From NCBI GenBank assembly GCA_023402505.1, contig JAEYGD010000297.1, positions 1 through 11,581 on the forward strand: DNA of 11,581 nt, written 5' to 3'. Of this stretch, positions 1 to 6,567 are shown in pieces. How positions within the stretch are numbered: the stretch's first letter is position 1; every line of letters starts with the position of its first letter. Under the pieces are notes generated by a model that made no database searches, was not told where the DNA came from, and saw nothing but the letters and a program-made list of their open reading frames with translations. This DNA is from Actinomycetes bacterium. Lineage in GTDB: Bacteria; Actinomycetota; Actinomycetes; Mycobacteriales; Micromonosporaceae. The position numbers were made by a program, and so were the translations under genes.

Positions 1-726
1 GGGCAGGTCGTCGCCGCCGGTGGCGAGGGTGAGCGCGCAGACCGGCAGCACGGTGGCGGCCTGGACGCCGCGCAGGACCCGGCCGTCCCGCCGGGCCGGC
101 TCGTCGGTGGTGCCGGCGTGCCGGAGGGTACGCACGGCGAGCGCCAGCGTGAGCGCGGTGACCAGCGCGAACCACACCCGCGCGTCGGTCCACGCCGCGT
201 CGACGGCGGCCCGGGGCAGGCCGAAGAGGGCCATGCCCGGCTGGTACGGGGTGTAGCCGAGCAGTTGTTCGCCGGGGGGAAGCGCGGCGATCGCGTCGTG
301 CCCGAGGTAGGGCGTGCCGGTGTCGACCAGGCGGCGCCCGGACTCCTCGACGACGACGACCTCCTCCTGTGCCCGGTCGGTGCGCCCGCCGGCCCGCTCG
401 ACGCTCTGCAGGACGACCGGGAGCAGGGCGGTGGTCACCCAGGTGACTCCGGTGACCGCCCAGCGGGCGGGCAGGCCGGCCAGCGCCGAGGCGGGGTGCC
501 GACGGCGGATCAGGAGCTGGCCGGTGACGGCGAGGGCGGCGACGAGGTAGCCGACCGCGGCGACGCCGCCCCAGGCCCGGTGCGGCAGGAGGGTGGAGGT
601 CAGCGCGGTGACCGCGGCGAACACCGCCGAGACGGCGTAGAGGGTGAGGTCGACGGCGAGACCGCCGGCGGCGGTGTCGATGGCCCGCCAGCCGGGGCGG
701 CGGACGGTCGGGGCGGCGGCGGTCAC
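1..726 (-). CDS. Polytopic membrane protein, possible GT-C/GT87-like glycosyltransferase (3' end cut by window)
   Basis: The frame is open from a GTG at 726 to the window edge and gives 242 residues without a stop. Hydrophobic segments lie at about residues 21-48, 52-73, 88-108, 183-200 and 221-236. Between the third and fourth is a long polar loop (about 110-182) containing TGTPYL and GYTPYQPGMALFG. A large first outer loop with Tyr/Pro motifs resembles actinobacterial GT-C/GT87-type membrane glycosyltransferases, but the catalytic aspartate cannot be assigned with certainty. The visible part ends in ATGGDDLP, so the remaining membrane segments lie outside. The GTG start is preferred because a CAGACT hexamer sits 7 bases upstream, as at other genes here, and no Shine-Dalgarno is visible. 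The gene follows the GGDEF-EAL gene on the same strand after 77 bases. It could be any multi-pass actinobacterial membrane protein; the family call is inference. Confidence 0.75.
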   Translation of the reverse strand, partial: MTAAAPTVRRPGWRAIDTAAGGLAVDLTLYAVSAVFAAVTALTSTLLPHRAWGGVAAVGYLVAALAVTGQLLIRRRHPASALAGLPARWAVTGVTWVTTALLPVVLQSVERAGGRTDRAQEEVVVVEESGRRLVDTGTPYLGHDAIAALPPGEQLLGYTPYQPGMALFGLPRAAVDAAWTDARVWFALVTALTLALAVRTLRHAGTTDEPARRDGRVLRGVQAATVLPVCALTLATGGDDLP

Positions 727-739
727 GCGGGCCAGTCTG
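727..739 (-). promoter_or_regulatory. Candidate leaderless -10 element for the partial membrane protein
   Basis: On the minus strand CAGACT (739-734) is followed by 7 bases and then the GTG start. The first base departs from the TANNNT consensus, so this is the weakest of the leaderless-type elements in the window. No clear -35 was identified. Confidence 0.35.
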
Positions 740-803
740 GCAGAACGCCGGCCGCCGTGATCAGGTCCGGTCGTGCGGGCGCGTCGCCACCGGGCGGAGG
801 CCG

Positions 804-3314
804 TCAGGCCGGCTGGTTGCGGCCACGGGTGGCGGGGCGGCGACCGGCGGGGAGCCGGACCACCGCGCCGGCGTCGTGCAGTGGTGCGGCGAGCAGGCCC
901 GGACGGCCGCCGGGGCCGCGGCGCAGCGTCGCGAGGAGGGTGCCGGCGGGCATCGGCCGCGCGAAGAGGTGCCCTTGGCCGCCGGTGCAGCCGAGCTCCC
1001 AGAGGGCGTGGCGCTGCGGTTCGTTCTCCACTCCCTCGGCGATGACGGTGAGGCCCAGGCTGCGACCGAGGTCCAGCGTGGAGCGGATGACGGCGGCCGC
1101 CTCGACCGAGCTCTCCATCTCGGTCACGAAACTCCGGTCGATCTTGAGTTCGTGGACGGGGATGCGGGACAGCAGCGAGAGGGACGAGTAACCCGTGCCG
1201 AAGTCGTCGAGGGCGAGGCGTACGCCCTCGTCGCGGAGCCGGCTGAGCACCCGGTCGACGATGTCCAGCTGGCTGAGGGTGAGGGTCTCGGTCAGTTCGA
1301 GCACGAGTCGGTCGGGTGGCAGGTCGTGGGCCCGCAGGCGGGCCAGCACCGAGCCGGGGAAGCGGGCGTCGAGGAGGCTGCGGGGTGACACGTTCACCGC
1401 CACCGGCACGTCGAACCCGGCGTCCCGCCAGCTGCCGGCCGCGACGAGCGCCTGGTCGAGGATCGCCTCGGCGAACGCCGGGAGCAGGCCGGAGCGTTCC
1501 ACCGCCTCGAGAAACCGCAGGGGGTCGATCACGCCGTGGGTGGGGTGGTGCCAGCGGGCCAGCGCCTCCGCGCCGGTCACGGCGCCGGTGCCGAGATCGA
1601 CGATCGGCTGGAAGTTGACGGTGAACTCGTGGTCGGCCACGGCCCGGGGCAGGTCCCCGCCGAGGGTGAGCCGGGCGACGTCCGCGGTGTCCCGGTTCGG
1701 CGCGTAGGTGGCGATGCGCTGACCGGCCCGCTTCGCCTGGTACATCGCGACGTCCGCGCGGCGGAGCAGCTCGGCGATGCCGCCGGTCGCCGGGGCGGCG
1801 GCGATGCCGCCACTCGCCTCCACGCTGATCCGCATGCCGTCGAGGTCGAACGGTTCGTGCAGCGTGCCGATCAGGGCCTCGGCGCGGTGCGCGGCCACCG
1901 CCGGGGCGGGCAGGCCGCGCAGGAGGACGGCGAACTCGTCGCCGCCCAACCGGGCCACCAGGTCGGTGGGTTGGGCCGCGCCGCGCAACCGCTCGGCGAC
2001 CTGCACCAGCACCTGGTCCCCGGCGGCGTGCCCCAGCGTGTCGTTGACCTCCTTGAAGTGGTTGAGGTCGATCAGGACGAGGGCGGTGACACCGTCCGCG
2101 TGCCGGGTGTCGAGCTGCTCGGTGCCCTCGTCCAGCAGCTGCCGCCGGTTGGCCAGGCCGGTGAGGGCGTCGTGGGTGGCCGCGTACGCGTGCTCGTCGG
2201 CGACCCGGGCCAGTTCCGCGTACGCCTGCGCGTTGCGCACGGCGGTGCACAGTGCCGACGCGAAGGTGCGCAGGGTGTACTGCTCGCGTTCGGAGAGCTG
2301 GACCGGGCCGCGGAACCGCAGCCGCAGCACACCGACGTCGACGGCCCGGTCGTGGCCTTCGAGCGGCGTGGTGAGCACGGTGCCGTCGACCGTCGTGGCC
2401 TCCCCGGTGGGCCCGTCGTACGTGATGGCGCCGGCGCCGCCGCGTACGGTGCGCCCGCCCTCGCGCAGCTCGATCTCGACCTCGTCGGCGCTGAACAGCT
2501 CGGCGGCCTGGGTGACGGCGGTGGTGAGGACCCGGTCGAGGTCGACGACGTTGAGCGCGTCGGTGGTACGCGCCAGCCGCTGCCACGCCTGCTGTTCGGT
2601 GCGGGCCTTAACGCGGTTGGAATACAGCAGGTGCATGCTGAGCAGCAGCGGGGGCACCGCCAAGAGCAGGCGTGGGTCGGCGCGCAGGATGAAGAGTGTC
2701 GTGACGATGAGAACGAACCGAGCCAGGGCACTGGTGAAACGCATGCCGATGTCTTCGCGGAAGAGCTGGCCGACTCGGGTGCCCGTGGCCAGTGCGATGA
2801 CCGGGAGCGTCAGGATCTCGTCAAGGACGACTGTGACCGCGTAGGCGAGACCGATCAAGACGATGATCCGGCCGACGTCGCCGTCCGCGGATGACCATCC
2901 GAGCGCGGTCAACGTGGCCCCGCCTCCGGCCGCGAGCAGCATGCTCTTCGCCACTCCGAAGGCGGTTTTCAGTGCCGGCAGCTTGATGAGCAGCAGCGCG
3001 GCGGCCACTCCGACGCCGGTGGTCAGGACGACGAGCGACGGGGGCGCGACGGCCAGACCCAGGATGATCGCTGTTTCCGTCCAGGAGATGGCGTGCACAG
3101 TCGCTCGGATGCGTACCCGCCATTTGATCGCCACACCGAGGGCGGCCATCGACATCAGCGCCAGCGATAGCGCCAGGTCCTCGCCGGCCAGGTCGAGGCG
3201 CAGCATTCGCTGTGCCGACACTGCTGCAGCGCCGACGGCCAGAAAGCAGACGAGGCCGACGTGCAGCCTCAGCTGCCGCTCGGCCTCTGTCTTGCGATCG
3301 TTCGATCCTCTCAC
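804..3314 (-). CDS. Membrane-anchored GGDEF-EAL cyclic-di-GMP synthase/phosphodiesterase
   Basis: This 836-residue protein probably makes and degrades cyclic di-GMP at the membrane. The N-terminal 230 residues hold about six hydrophobic segments. They are followed by a GAF-like region (about 250-365), a GGDEF domain (about 375-540) and an EAL domain (about 550-800), with a basic, Pro/Gly-rich tail. The GGDEF signature is intact (LGGDEF, about 456-461). The position of the RxxD inhibitory site five residues upstream reads QPTD, so product inhibition is probably lost. The EAL domain has EAL (583-585), NVS, ELTET, DDFGTG, KID, EGVEN and GQG, so the phosphodiesterase looks active. GTG at 3314 was chosen because TAGCCT lies 8 bases upstream and there is no Shine-Dalgarno; a TTG three codons further out is the alternative. 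The gene is divergent from the moaC operon across about 530 bases. Which activity dominates cannot be read from sequence. Confidence 0.93.
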   Translation of the reverse strand: MRGSNDRKTEAERQLRLHVGLVCFLAVGAAAVSAQRMLRLDLAGEDLALSLALMSMAALGVAIKWRVRIRATVHAISWTETAIILGLAVAPPSLVVLTTGVGVAAALLLIKLPALKTAFGVAKSMLLAAGGGATLTALGWSSADGDVGRIIVLIGLAYAVTVVLDEILTLPVIALATGTRVGQLFREDIGMRFTSALARFVLIVTTLFILRADPRLLLAVPPLLLSMHLLYSNRVKARTEQQAWQRLARTTDALNVVDLDRVLTTAVTQAAELFSADEVEIELREGGRTVRGGAGAITYDGPTGEATTVDGTVLTTPLEGHDRAVDVGVLRLRFRGPVQLSEREQYTLRTFASALCTAVRNAQAYAELARVADEHAYAATHDALTGLANRRQLLDEGTEQLDTRHADGVTALVLIDLNHFKEVNDTLGHAAGDQVLVQVAERLRGAAQPTDLVARLGGDEFAVLLRGLPAPAVAAHRAEALIGTLHEPFDLDGMRISVEASGGIAAAPATGGIAELLRRADVAMYQAKRAGQRIATYAPNRDTADVARLTLGGDLPRAVADHEFTVNFQPIVDLGTGAVTGAEALARWHHPTHGVIDPLRFLEAVERSGLLPAFAEAILDQALVAAGSWRDAGFDVPVAVNVSPRSLLDARFPGSVLARLRAHDLPPDRLVLELTETLTLSQLDIVDRVLSRLRDEGVRLALDDFGTGYSSLSLLSRIPVHELKIDRSFVTEMESSVEAAAVIRSTLDLGRSLGLTVIAEGVENEPQRHALWELGCTGGQGHLFARPMPAGTLLATLRRGPGGRPGLLAAPLHDAGAVVRLPAGRRPATRGRNQPA

Positions 3315-3352
3315 CGTGCTCAAGGCTACGGCGCGTCAACCGGTGACCACAA
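3315..3352 (-). promoter_or_regulatory. Candidate leaderless promoter of the GGDEF-EAL gene
   Basis: On the minus strand TTGTGG (3352-3347) and TAGCCT (3328-3323) are separated by 18 bases, and GTG 3314 follows 8 bases after the hexamer. No Shine-Dalgarno precedes the GTG. This agrees with the leaderless pattern elsewhere but has not been tested. Confidence 0.4.
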
Positions 3353-3403
3353 TCGCTCACTGCCACTCGTGTGCCGACATGGCGCCGCCCCTTCCGGTCA
3401 GGT

Positions 3404-3423
3404 CCGAAGTTCGTCCACTTCGG
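3404..3423. repeat. Inverted repeat CCGAAGT-N6-ACTTCGG
   Basis: A perfect 7-bp dyad with a 6-base centre lies 90-109 bases upstream of the GGDEF-EAL start. It could be an operator for that gene or a small RNA hairpin; no known consensus is recognised. Confidence 0.45.
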
Positions 3424-3463
3424 GTCTGGTGGCTGTTAGCGTAGGCGCGGTTAGACCGATTAT

Positions 3464-3573
3464 GGAGGGATATATGTCAGTATGAGCGATAGATGAGAAT
3501 TCGGCCTTGGTTCGTTACGTTCTGCAATTTCCCCGAGACGTTCCGGTGTCCTTACCCTCTCTGTCGCCACTGA
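3464..3573 (+). other. Strong Shine-Dalgarno followed by three chained micro-ORFs
   Basis: GGAGGGA (3464-3470) precedes an ATG at 3474 that encodes only MSV before TGA (3483-3485). That stop overlaps the ATG of MSDR (3482-3496), whose own TGA overlaps the ATG of a 26-codon frame (3493-3573). All three junctions use ATG-type starts, the last two as ATGA overlaps. The peptides have no recognisable motif and the 26-codon frame lacks the usual GC-rich codon bias. The arrangement resembles a leader-peptide or start-stop device but may be chance in a low-GC stretch. No gene directly downstream would be attenuated except, at a distance, moaC. Confidence 0.25.
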
Positions 3574-3595
3574 TAATGGCGAGTGCGCGTGGTCA

Positions 3596-3622
3596 TTGAC
3601 ATCGGATGTCGTGCCATATCCT
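3596..3622 (+). promoter_or_regulatory. Weak sigma70-like promoter candidate with overlapping dyad
   Basis: A consensus TTGACA (3596-3601) is followed after 15 bases by TATCCT (3617-3622). The dyad GACAT-CGG-ATGTC (3598-3610) overlaps the -35. The spacer is shorter than the usual 17 bases. If used, it would give moaC a leader of about 215 bases in addition to the leaderless start. Confidence 0.25.
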
Positions 3623-3830
3623 GTCGGCCGTCAACGCCGCAGCATCGTCAGGTGCATCTTGCTTGGCGCACAGTGCTTGAATGAATCCGCACCGCGAGTG
3701 GCATTTCCATTCGTCGTTCTCATGCTCCCGATCCGACCGGCACTCAGCGTGTTTGCACCCATTGCCTGCGTCGACCACTGATACGTCGTGGCGATCGTGC
3801 ACTCTCGGTTCGAGACCGTTCCCTTGCCGA

Positions 3831-3843
3831 TAGGCTCGCGCAC
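3831..3843 (+). promoter_or_regulatory. Leaderless-type -10 element of the moaC operon
   Basis: TAGGCT (3831-3836) is followed by 7 bases and then the GTG start of moaC at 3844, with no Shine-Dalgarno. This geometry puts the transcription start on the G of GTG. No convincing -35 was found. Confidence 0.55.
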
Positions 3844-4335
3844 GTGACGGATTCCGCGCAGCTCACCCATGTCGACGCGGCCGGTGCGGCCCGCATGGTC
3901 GACGTCAGCGCCAAGCAGGTCACCGGCCGGCTGGCCGTCGCCGCCGGACGGCTCCGCACCACCCGTGAGGTCGTGGACCTGCTGCGCAGCGACGGGTTGC
4001 CCAAGGGCGACGCGCTCGCCGTCGGCCGGCTCGCCGGGATCATGGGCGCCAAGCGCACCCCCGACCTGATCCCGCTCTGCCATCCCATCGCCCTGCACGG
4101 CGTCACCGTCGATCTGACGTTGACCGACGACACCGTCGAGATCACCGCGACGGCCCGCACCGCGGACCGTACCGGGGTCGAGATGGAGGCGCTCACGGCT
4201 GTCGCGGTGGCGGGGCTGGCGCTGGTGGACATGGTGAAGGCGGTGGATCCGGCGGCCTCGGTGGAGGCGGTCCGGGTGCTGCGCAAGGAGGGCGGCAAGA
4301 CCGGCGAGTGGGTGCGCCCGGAGGACCGGCCGTGA
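3844..4335 (+). CDS. moaC: Cyclic pyranopterin monophosphate synthase MoaC
   Basis: MoaC converts the cyclised GTP intermediate made by MoaA into cyclic pyranopterin monophosphate, the first dedicated stage of molybdenum cofactor synthesis, in the cytoplasm. The 163 residues match the family's usual length. Family motifs are present: KGDALAVGRLAG with Lys54, AKRTPDLIPLCHP with His80, GVEMEALTAV with Glu113 and Glu115, LVDMVKAV with Asp129 and Lys132, and KEGGKTG near the end. These correspond to the conserved active-site residues of characterised MoaC proteins. GTG 3844 is the natural start because the protein then begins right before the conserved LTHVD segment, and TAGGCT lies 7 bases upstream. 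It is first in the moaC-mog-moeA-moaE run, and its TGA overlaps the mog start. moaA is not in the window. Confidence 0.96.
   Translation: MTDSAQLTHVDAAGAARMVDVSAKQVTGRLAVAAGRLRTTREVVDLLRSDGLPKGDALAVGRLAGIMGAKRTPDLIPLCHPIALHGVTVDLTLTDDTVEITATARTADRTGVEMEALTAVAVAGLALVDMVKAVDPAASVEAVRVLRKEGGKTGEWVRPEDRP
4320..4325 (+). promoter_or_regulatory. Shine-Dalgarno that fixes the mog start
   Basis: GGAGGA lies 6 bases before GTG 4332, inside the last codons of moaC. It supports translation from the GTG that overlaps the moaC stop rather than from the earlier in-frame GTG at 4308. Confidence 0.6.
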
Positions 4336-4805
4336 TCCGGGCGCGGGTGGTCGTCGCGTCGAACCGGGCCGCCGCCGGGGTCTACGCGGACACCAGCGGT
4401 CCCCTGCTCGCCGCCGGCCTGCGCGAGCTGGGCTGCGAGGTGGACGAGCCGGTGATCGTGGTGCCGGACGGCGATCCGGTCGGCGCGGCTCTGCGCGCCG
4501 CCGCAGCCGAGGGGGTCGACGTCGTGGTGACCAGCGGCGGCACCGGCATCAACCCGTCCGACCGCACTCCCGAGGTGACGCGGGCGCTGCTCGATCACGA
4601 GATCCCGGGCATAGCGGAGGCGATCCGCGCGTACAGCCGGGACCGGGTGCCCACCGCGGTGCTGTCCCGAGGGGTCGCCGGCGTCCTGGGCCGGACGCTG
4701 GTGGTGAACCTGCCCGGCTCGACCGGCGGCGCCCGCGACGGGCTGGCCGTGCTGGGGCCGATCCTGGCCCACGCCGTCGACCAGATCCGGGGCGGCGACC
4801 ACTAG
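4332..4805 (+). CDS. mog: MogA/MoaB family molybdopterin adenylyltransferase
   Basis: The protein adenylylates molybdopterin with ATP before molybdate insertion by MoeA. From GTG 4332 it has 157 residues, typical of a stand-alone MogA/MoaB domain. The MPT-binding signature TSGGTGINPSDRTPE (about 67-81), with Asp77, matches the family's GGTG-x-D-x-TPE pattern. PGIAEAIR, AVLSRGVAG and the terminal NLPGS (126-130) are also typical. The GTG start overlaps the moaC TGA as GTGA, so translation is probably coupled, and a Shine-Dalgarno lies 6 bases upstream. The gene ends 37 bases before moeA. MoaB and MogA cannot be separated by eye; mog is chosen because actinobacterial moaC neighbours are usually named so. 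Confidence 0.93.
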   Translation: MIRARVVVASNRAAAGVYADTSGPLLAAGLRELGCEVDEPVIVVPDGDPVGAALRAAAAEGVDVVVTSGGTGINPSDRTPEVTRALLDHEIPGIAEAIRAYSRDRVPTAVLSRGVAGVLGRTLVVNLPGSTGGARDGLAVLGPILAHAVDQIRGGDH

Positions 4806-4830
4806 GGCCGCGTTCGTCGTAGTGCCCCGA

Positions 4831-4842
4831 TACGCTCGTCCG
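4831..4842 (+). promoter_or_regulatory. Leaderless-type -10 element of moeA
   Basis: TACGCT (4831-4836) is followed by 6 bases and GTG 4843, with no Shine-Dalgarno. It suggests a second, internal promoter serving moeA-moaE and favours GTG 4843 over the in-frame GTG at 4822. Confidence 0.5.
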
Positions 4843-6102
4843 GTGAGCACGGAAACCGCACAGGGCGCCGTCCCGGTCGCCGCGCCCCGGCCCGAGGCGT
4901 GGGAGGAGGCCCGCTCCCGGGTGTACGCGGCGGGCCTGGCCGCCGCGCTGCCCGTGGAGAGCCGGCCGCTCGCCGAGATCGACGGGCACACCCTGGCCGA
5001 GCCGCTGACCACCCGCACGCCCCTGCCGGCGTTCCCCACCTCCAGCGTGGACGGCTGGGCCGTCCGCGGTCCCGGTCCGTGGCACGTGGTCGGCCGGGTC
5101 CTGGCCGGGGGCACACCGGCGCCGCTGGCCGAGGACGGCACGACCGTCGAGATCGCCACCGGCGCGATGGTCCCCGACGGCACCACCGCGGTCCTGCGGG
5201 TCGAGGAGTCGAGCCGCACGCCCGACGGGCTGGTGATGGGTGCCCCCCGCTCGACGCCGGAGTGGCGCGAGCCGGGCGAGGAGGCGTACGCCGGGGAGGA
5301 GCTTCTCCCGGCCGGCACCCCGGTGGACCCGGCGGTGATCGGCCTGGCCGCCTCCTGCGGGCACGACAGCCTGCGCGTGCGGCGGCGGCCGCGCGCGGCG
5401 CTGCGGGTCTTCGGCGACGAGCTGCTGACAGCCGGCCCGCCCGGCGCGGGCCGGGTGCGCGACGCGCTCGGCCCGGTGGTGCCGGCCTGGCTGCGGCGGT
5501 ACGGGTGCGTGGTGCGCCCGTCCGACGTGGCGGGGCCGGTGGCGGACACCCTCGCCGAGCACGTGGCGGCGCTGCGGGGGGCGCTCGAGGACGCCGACCT
5601 GGTCTGCACGACCGGCGGCACCATGCACGGTCCGGTCGACCACCTGCATCCCGCTCTGGAGGCGGTGGGAGCGGACTACGTGGTGAACACGGTCGCCGTC
5701 CGGCCCGGTTTCCCCATGCTGCTGGCGAGGCTGGTCGGCGCCGACGGCCGGGTGCGGTTCGTCGCCGGCCTGCCGGGCAATCCGCAGTCCGCGATCGTCG
5801 CTCTGGTGTCGCTGGTCGCTCCCCTGCTGGCCGGTCTGGCCGGCCGTCCGATGCCGGTGCTTCCGCACGCGACGCTCGCGGAGCCGGTGCCCGGTCGCGG
5901 CGACTACACACACCTCGCGTTGGTCCGGCTGGACCCTGTCGCCGGCACCGCCCACCCGCTGCGGCACGTCGGGTCGGCCATGCTGCGCGGCCTGGCCGGC
6001 GCGGACGGGTTCGCGGTGATCCGGCCCGGCACGTCGGGGCAGCCGGGCGACCGGGTGCCGGTGCTGCCGTTGCCGCTGCTGCCCGGGGAGCGTGCGTCGT
6101 GA
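4843..6102 (+). CDS. moeA: MoeA-like molybdopterin molybdenumtransferase, divergent motifs
   Basis: MoeA inserts molybdate into adenylylated molybdopterin to give active cofactor. From GTG 4843 the protein has 419 residues, close to the family's usual 400-odd. Recognisable elements in order are SSVDGWAVR (67-75, with the conserved Asp70), IATGAMVPDG (104-113), REPGEEAYAGEELLPAGT (about 142-159), GDEL (191-194), TTGG (257-260), AVRPGFPM (285-292) and GLPGNPQSA (309-317), then a C-terminal domain of about 75 residues. Several signatures drift: TTGGTMHGPVDH replaces the usual SGGVSxGxxD, VFGDEL replaces STGDEL, and PGFP replaces PGKP. It may therefore be a specialised MoeA paralogue. It follows mog by 37 bases, has its own leaderless-type -10, and its TGA overlaps the moaE start. 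Confidence 0.9.
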   Translation: MSTETAQGAVPVAAPRPEAWEEARSRVYAAGLAAALPVESRPLAEIDGHTLAEPLTTRTPLPAFPTSSVDGWAVRGPGPWHVVGRVLAGGTPAPLAEDGTTVEIATGAMVPDGTTAVLRVEESSRTPDGLVMGAPRSTPEWREPGEEAYAGEELLPAGTPVDPAVIGLAASCGHDSLRVRRRPRAALRVFGDELLTAGPPGAGRVRDALGPVVPAWLRRYGCVVRPSDVAGPVADTLAEHVAALRGALEDADLVCTTGGTMHGPVDHLHPALEAVGADYVVNTVAVRPGFPMLLARLVGADGRVRFVAGLPGNPQSAIVALVSLVAPLLAGLAGRPMPVLPHATLAEPVPGRGDYTHLALVRLDPVAGTAHPLRHVGSAMLRGLAGADGFAVIRPGTSGQPGDRVPVLPLPLLPGERAS

Positions 6103-6527
6103 CCGCCCCGCCCGTGACGTTCGGCGAGGTGACCGAGCGCCCGCTGGACCTGGCCGCGCACGAGGCCGCGGTCGCCGACCGGCGTGCCGGTGCGGTGGTG
6201 TCCTTCCAGGGGGTGGTCCGCGACCACGACCACGGTCGATCGGTGGTGAGCCTGGAATACGAGGGGCACCCGAACGCCGAGCGGGTGCTGCGCGAGGTGG
6301 CGGCGGAGATCGCCGCCGACCCCGACGTGTACGCGGTGGCCGTCTCGCACCGCATCGGGCCGCTGGAGATCGGCGACGCGGCGCTGGTAGCGGCGGTCAG
6401 CACCGCTCACCGGGCCGCCGCGTTCGCCGCCTGTGCCCGGTTGGTCGACGAGGTGAAGGCGCGGTTGCCAATCTGGAAGCGCCAGGTGTTCGCCGACGGC
6501 ACCGAGGAGTGGGTGAACTGCCCCTGA
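6099..6527 (+). CDS. moaE: Molybdopterin synthase catalytic subunit MoaE
   Basis: MoaE is the large subunit of molybdopterin synthase. It transfers sulfur from the thiocarboxylated MoaD C-terminus to cyclic pyranopterin monophosphate. The 142 residues match the family. GVVRDHDHGR carries Arg41, VSHRIGPLEIGD carries His84-Arg85, and VDEVKARLPIWKRQ carries Lys120 and Lys127, equivalent to the two catalytic lysines of E. coli MoaE. GTG 6099 overlaps the moeA TGA as GTGA and has GGGGAG (6085-6090) 8 bases upstream, so translation is probably coupled. It is the last gene of the operon and is followed by a convergent hairpin. No moaD lies in the window, so its small-subunit partner must be encoded elsewhere. 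Confidence 0.96.
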   Translation: MTAPPVTFGEVTERPLDLAAHEAAVADRRAGAVVSFQGVVRDHDHGRSVVSLEYEGHPNAERVLREVAAEIAADPDVYAVAVSHRIGPLEIGDAALVAAVSTAHRAAAFAACARLVDEVKARLPIWKRQVFADGTEEWVNCP

Positions 6528-6539
6528 CCTGACCCGCCT

Positions 6540-6567
6540 GGCCGGTGCGGTGCGGCCCGCGCCGGTC
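6540..6567. terminator. Hairpin between convergent moaE and GT87 gene, probable bidirectional terminator
   Basis: CCGGTGCGG (6542-6550) pairs with CCGCGCCGG (6557-6565) around a 6-base loop, with one T-G wobble. Two more pairs can be added outside. It fills the short gap between the moaE stop (6527) and the GT87 stop (6566-6568). There is no U-run, which is common for actinobacterial terminators. Confidence 0.55.

Larger units (their letters stand above)
3315..3843. other. Long divergent intergenic spacer of lower GC, no convincing gene
   Basis: About 530 bases separate the GGDEF-EAL gene (minus) from moaC (plus). GC falls to about 48% at 3481-3540 and 55% at 3661-3720, far below the flanking genes. 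Open frames here are short, lack codon bias and resemble no family I know. The spacer holds a candidate promoter at each end, a 7-bp dyad at 3404-3423, a strong Shine-Dalgarno with chained micro-ORFs at 3464-3573, and a TTGACA with a small dyad at 3596-3610. I could not match it to a Moco or c-di-GMP riboswitch by eye. It may be a regulatory region, an untranslated leader or an eroded remnant of foreign DNA. Confidence 0.7.

Noticed and set aside
118..2894. Long plus-strand open frames opposite the membrane protein and GGDEF-EAL genes (118-1191 and 1536-2894)
   Set aside because: They are mirror frames created by high GC; their products are low-complexity and match no family, whereas the minus-strand frames carry clear motifs.
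3593..3802. Small frames of 61 and 69 codons on either strand in the spacer
   Set aside because: No Shine-Dalgarno, no leaderless -10, no codon bias and no recognisable motif.
3602..3843. Moco or c-di-GMP riboswitch upstream of moaC
   Set aside because: The gene context invites it, but I could not align the sequence to either conserved core by eye; a covariance-model search would decide.
3744..6403. Long minus-strand open frames (3744-5624, 4549-5967, 4802-6403) opposite the Moco genes
   Set aside because: The plus strand encodes recognisable MoaC, Mog, MoeA and MoaE; the opposite products are Arg/Pro/Ala-rich shadows.
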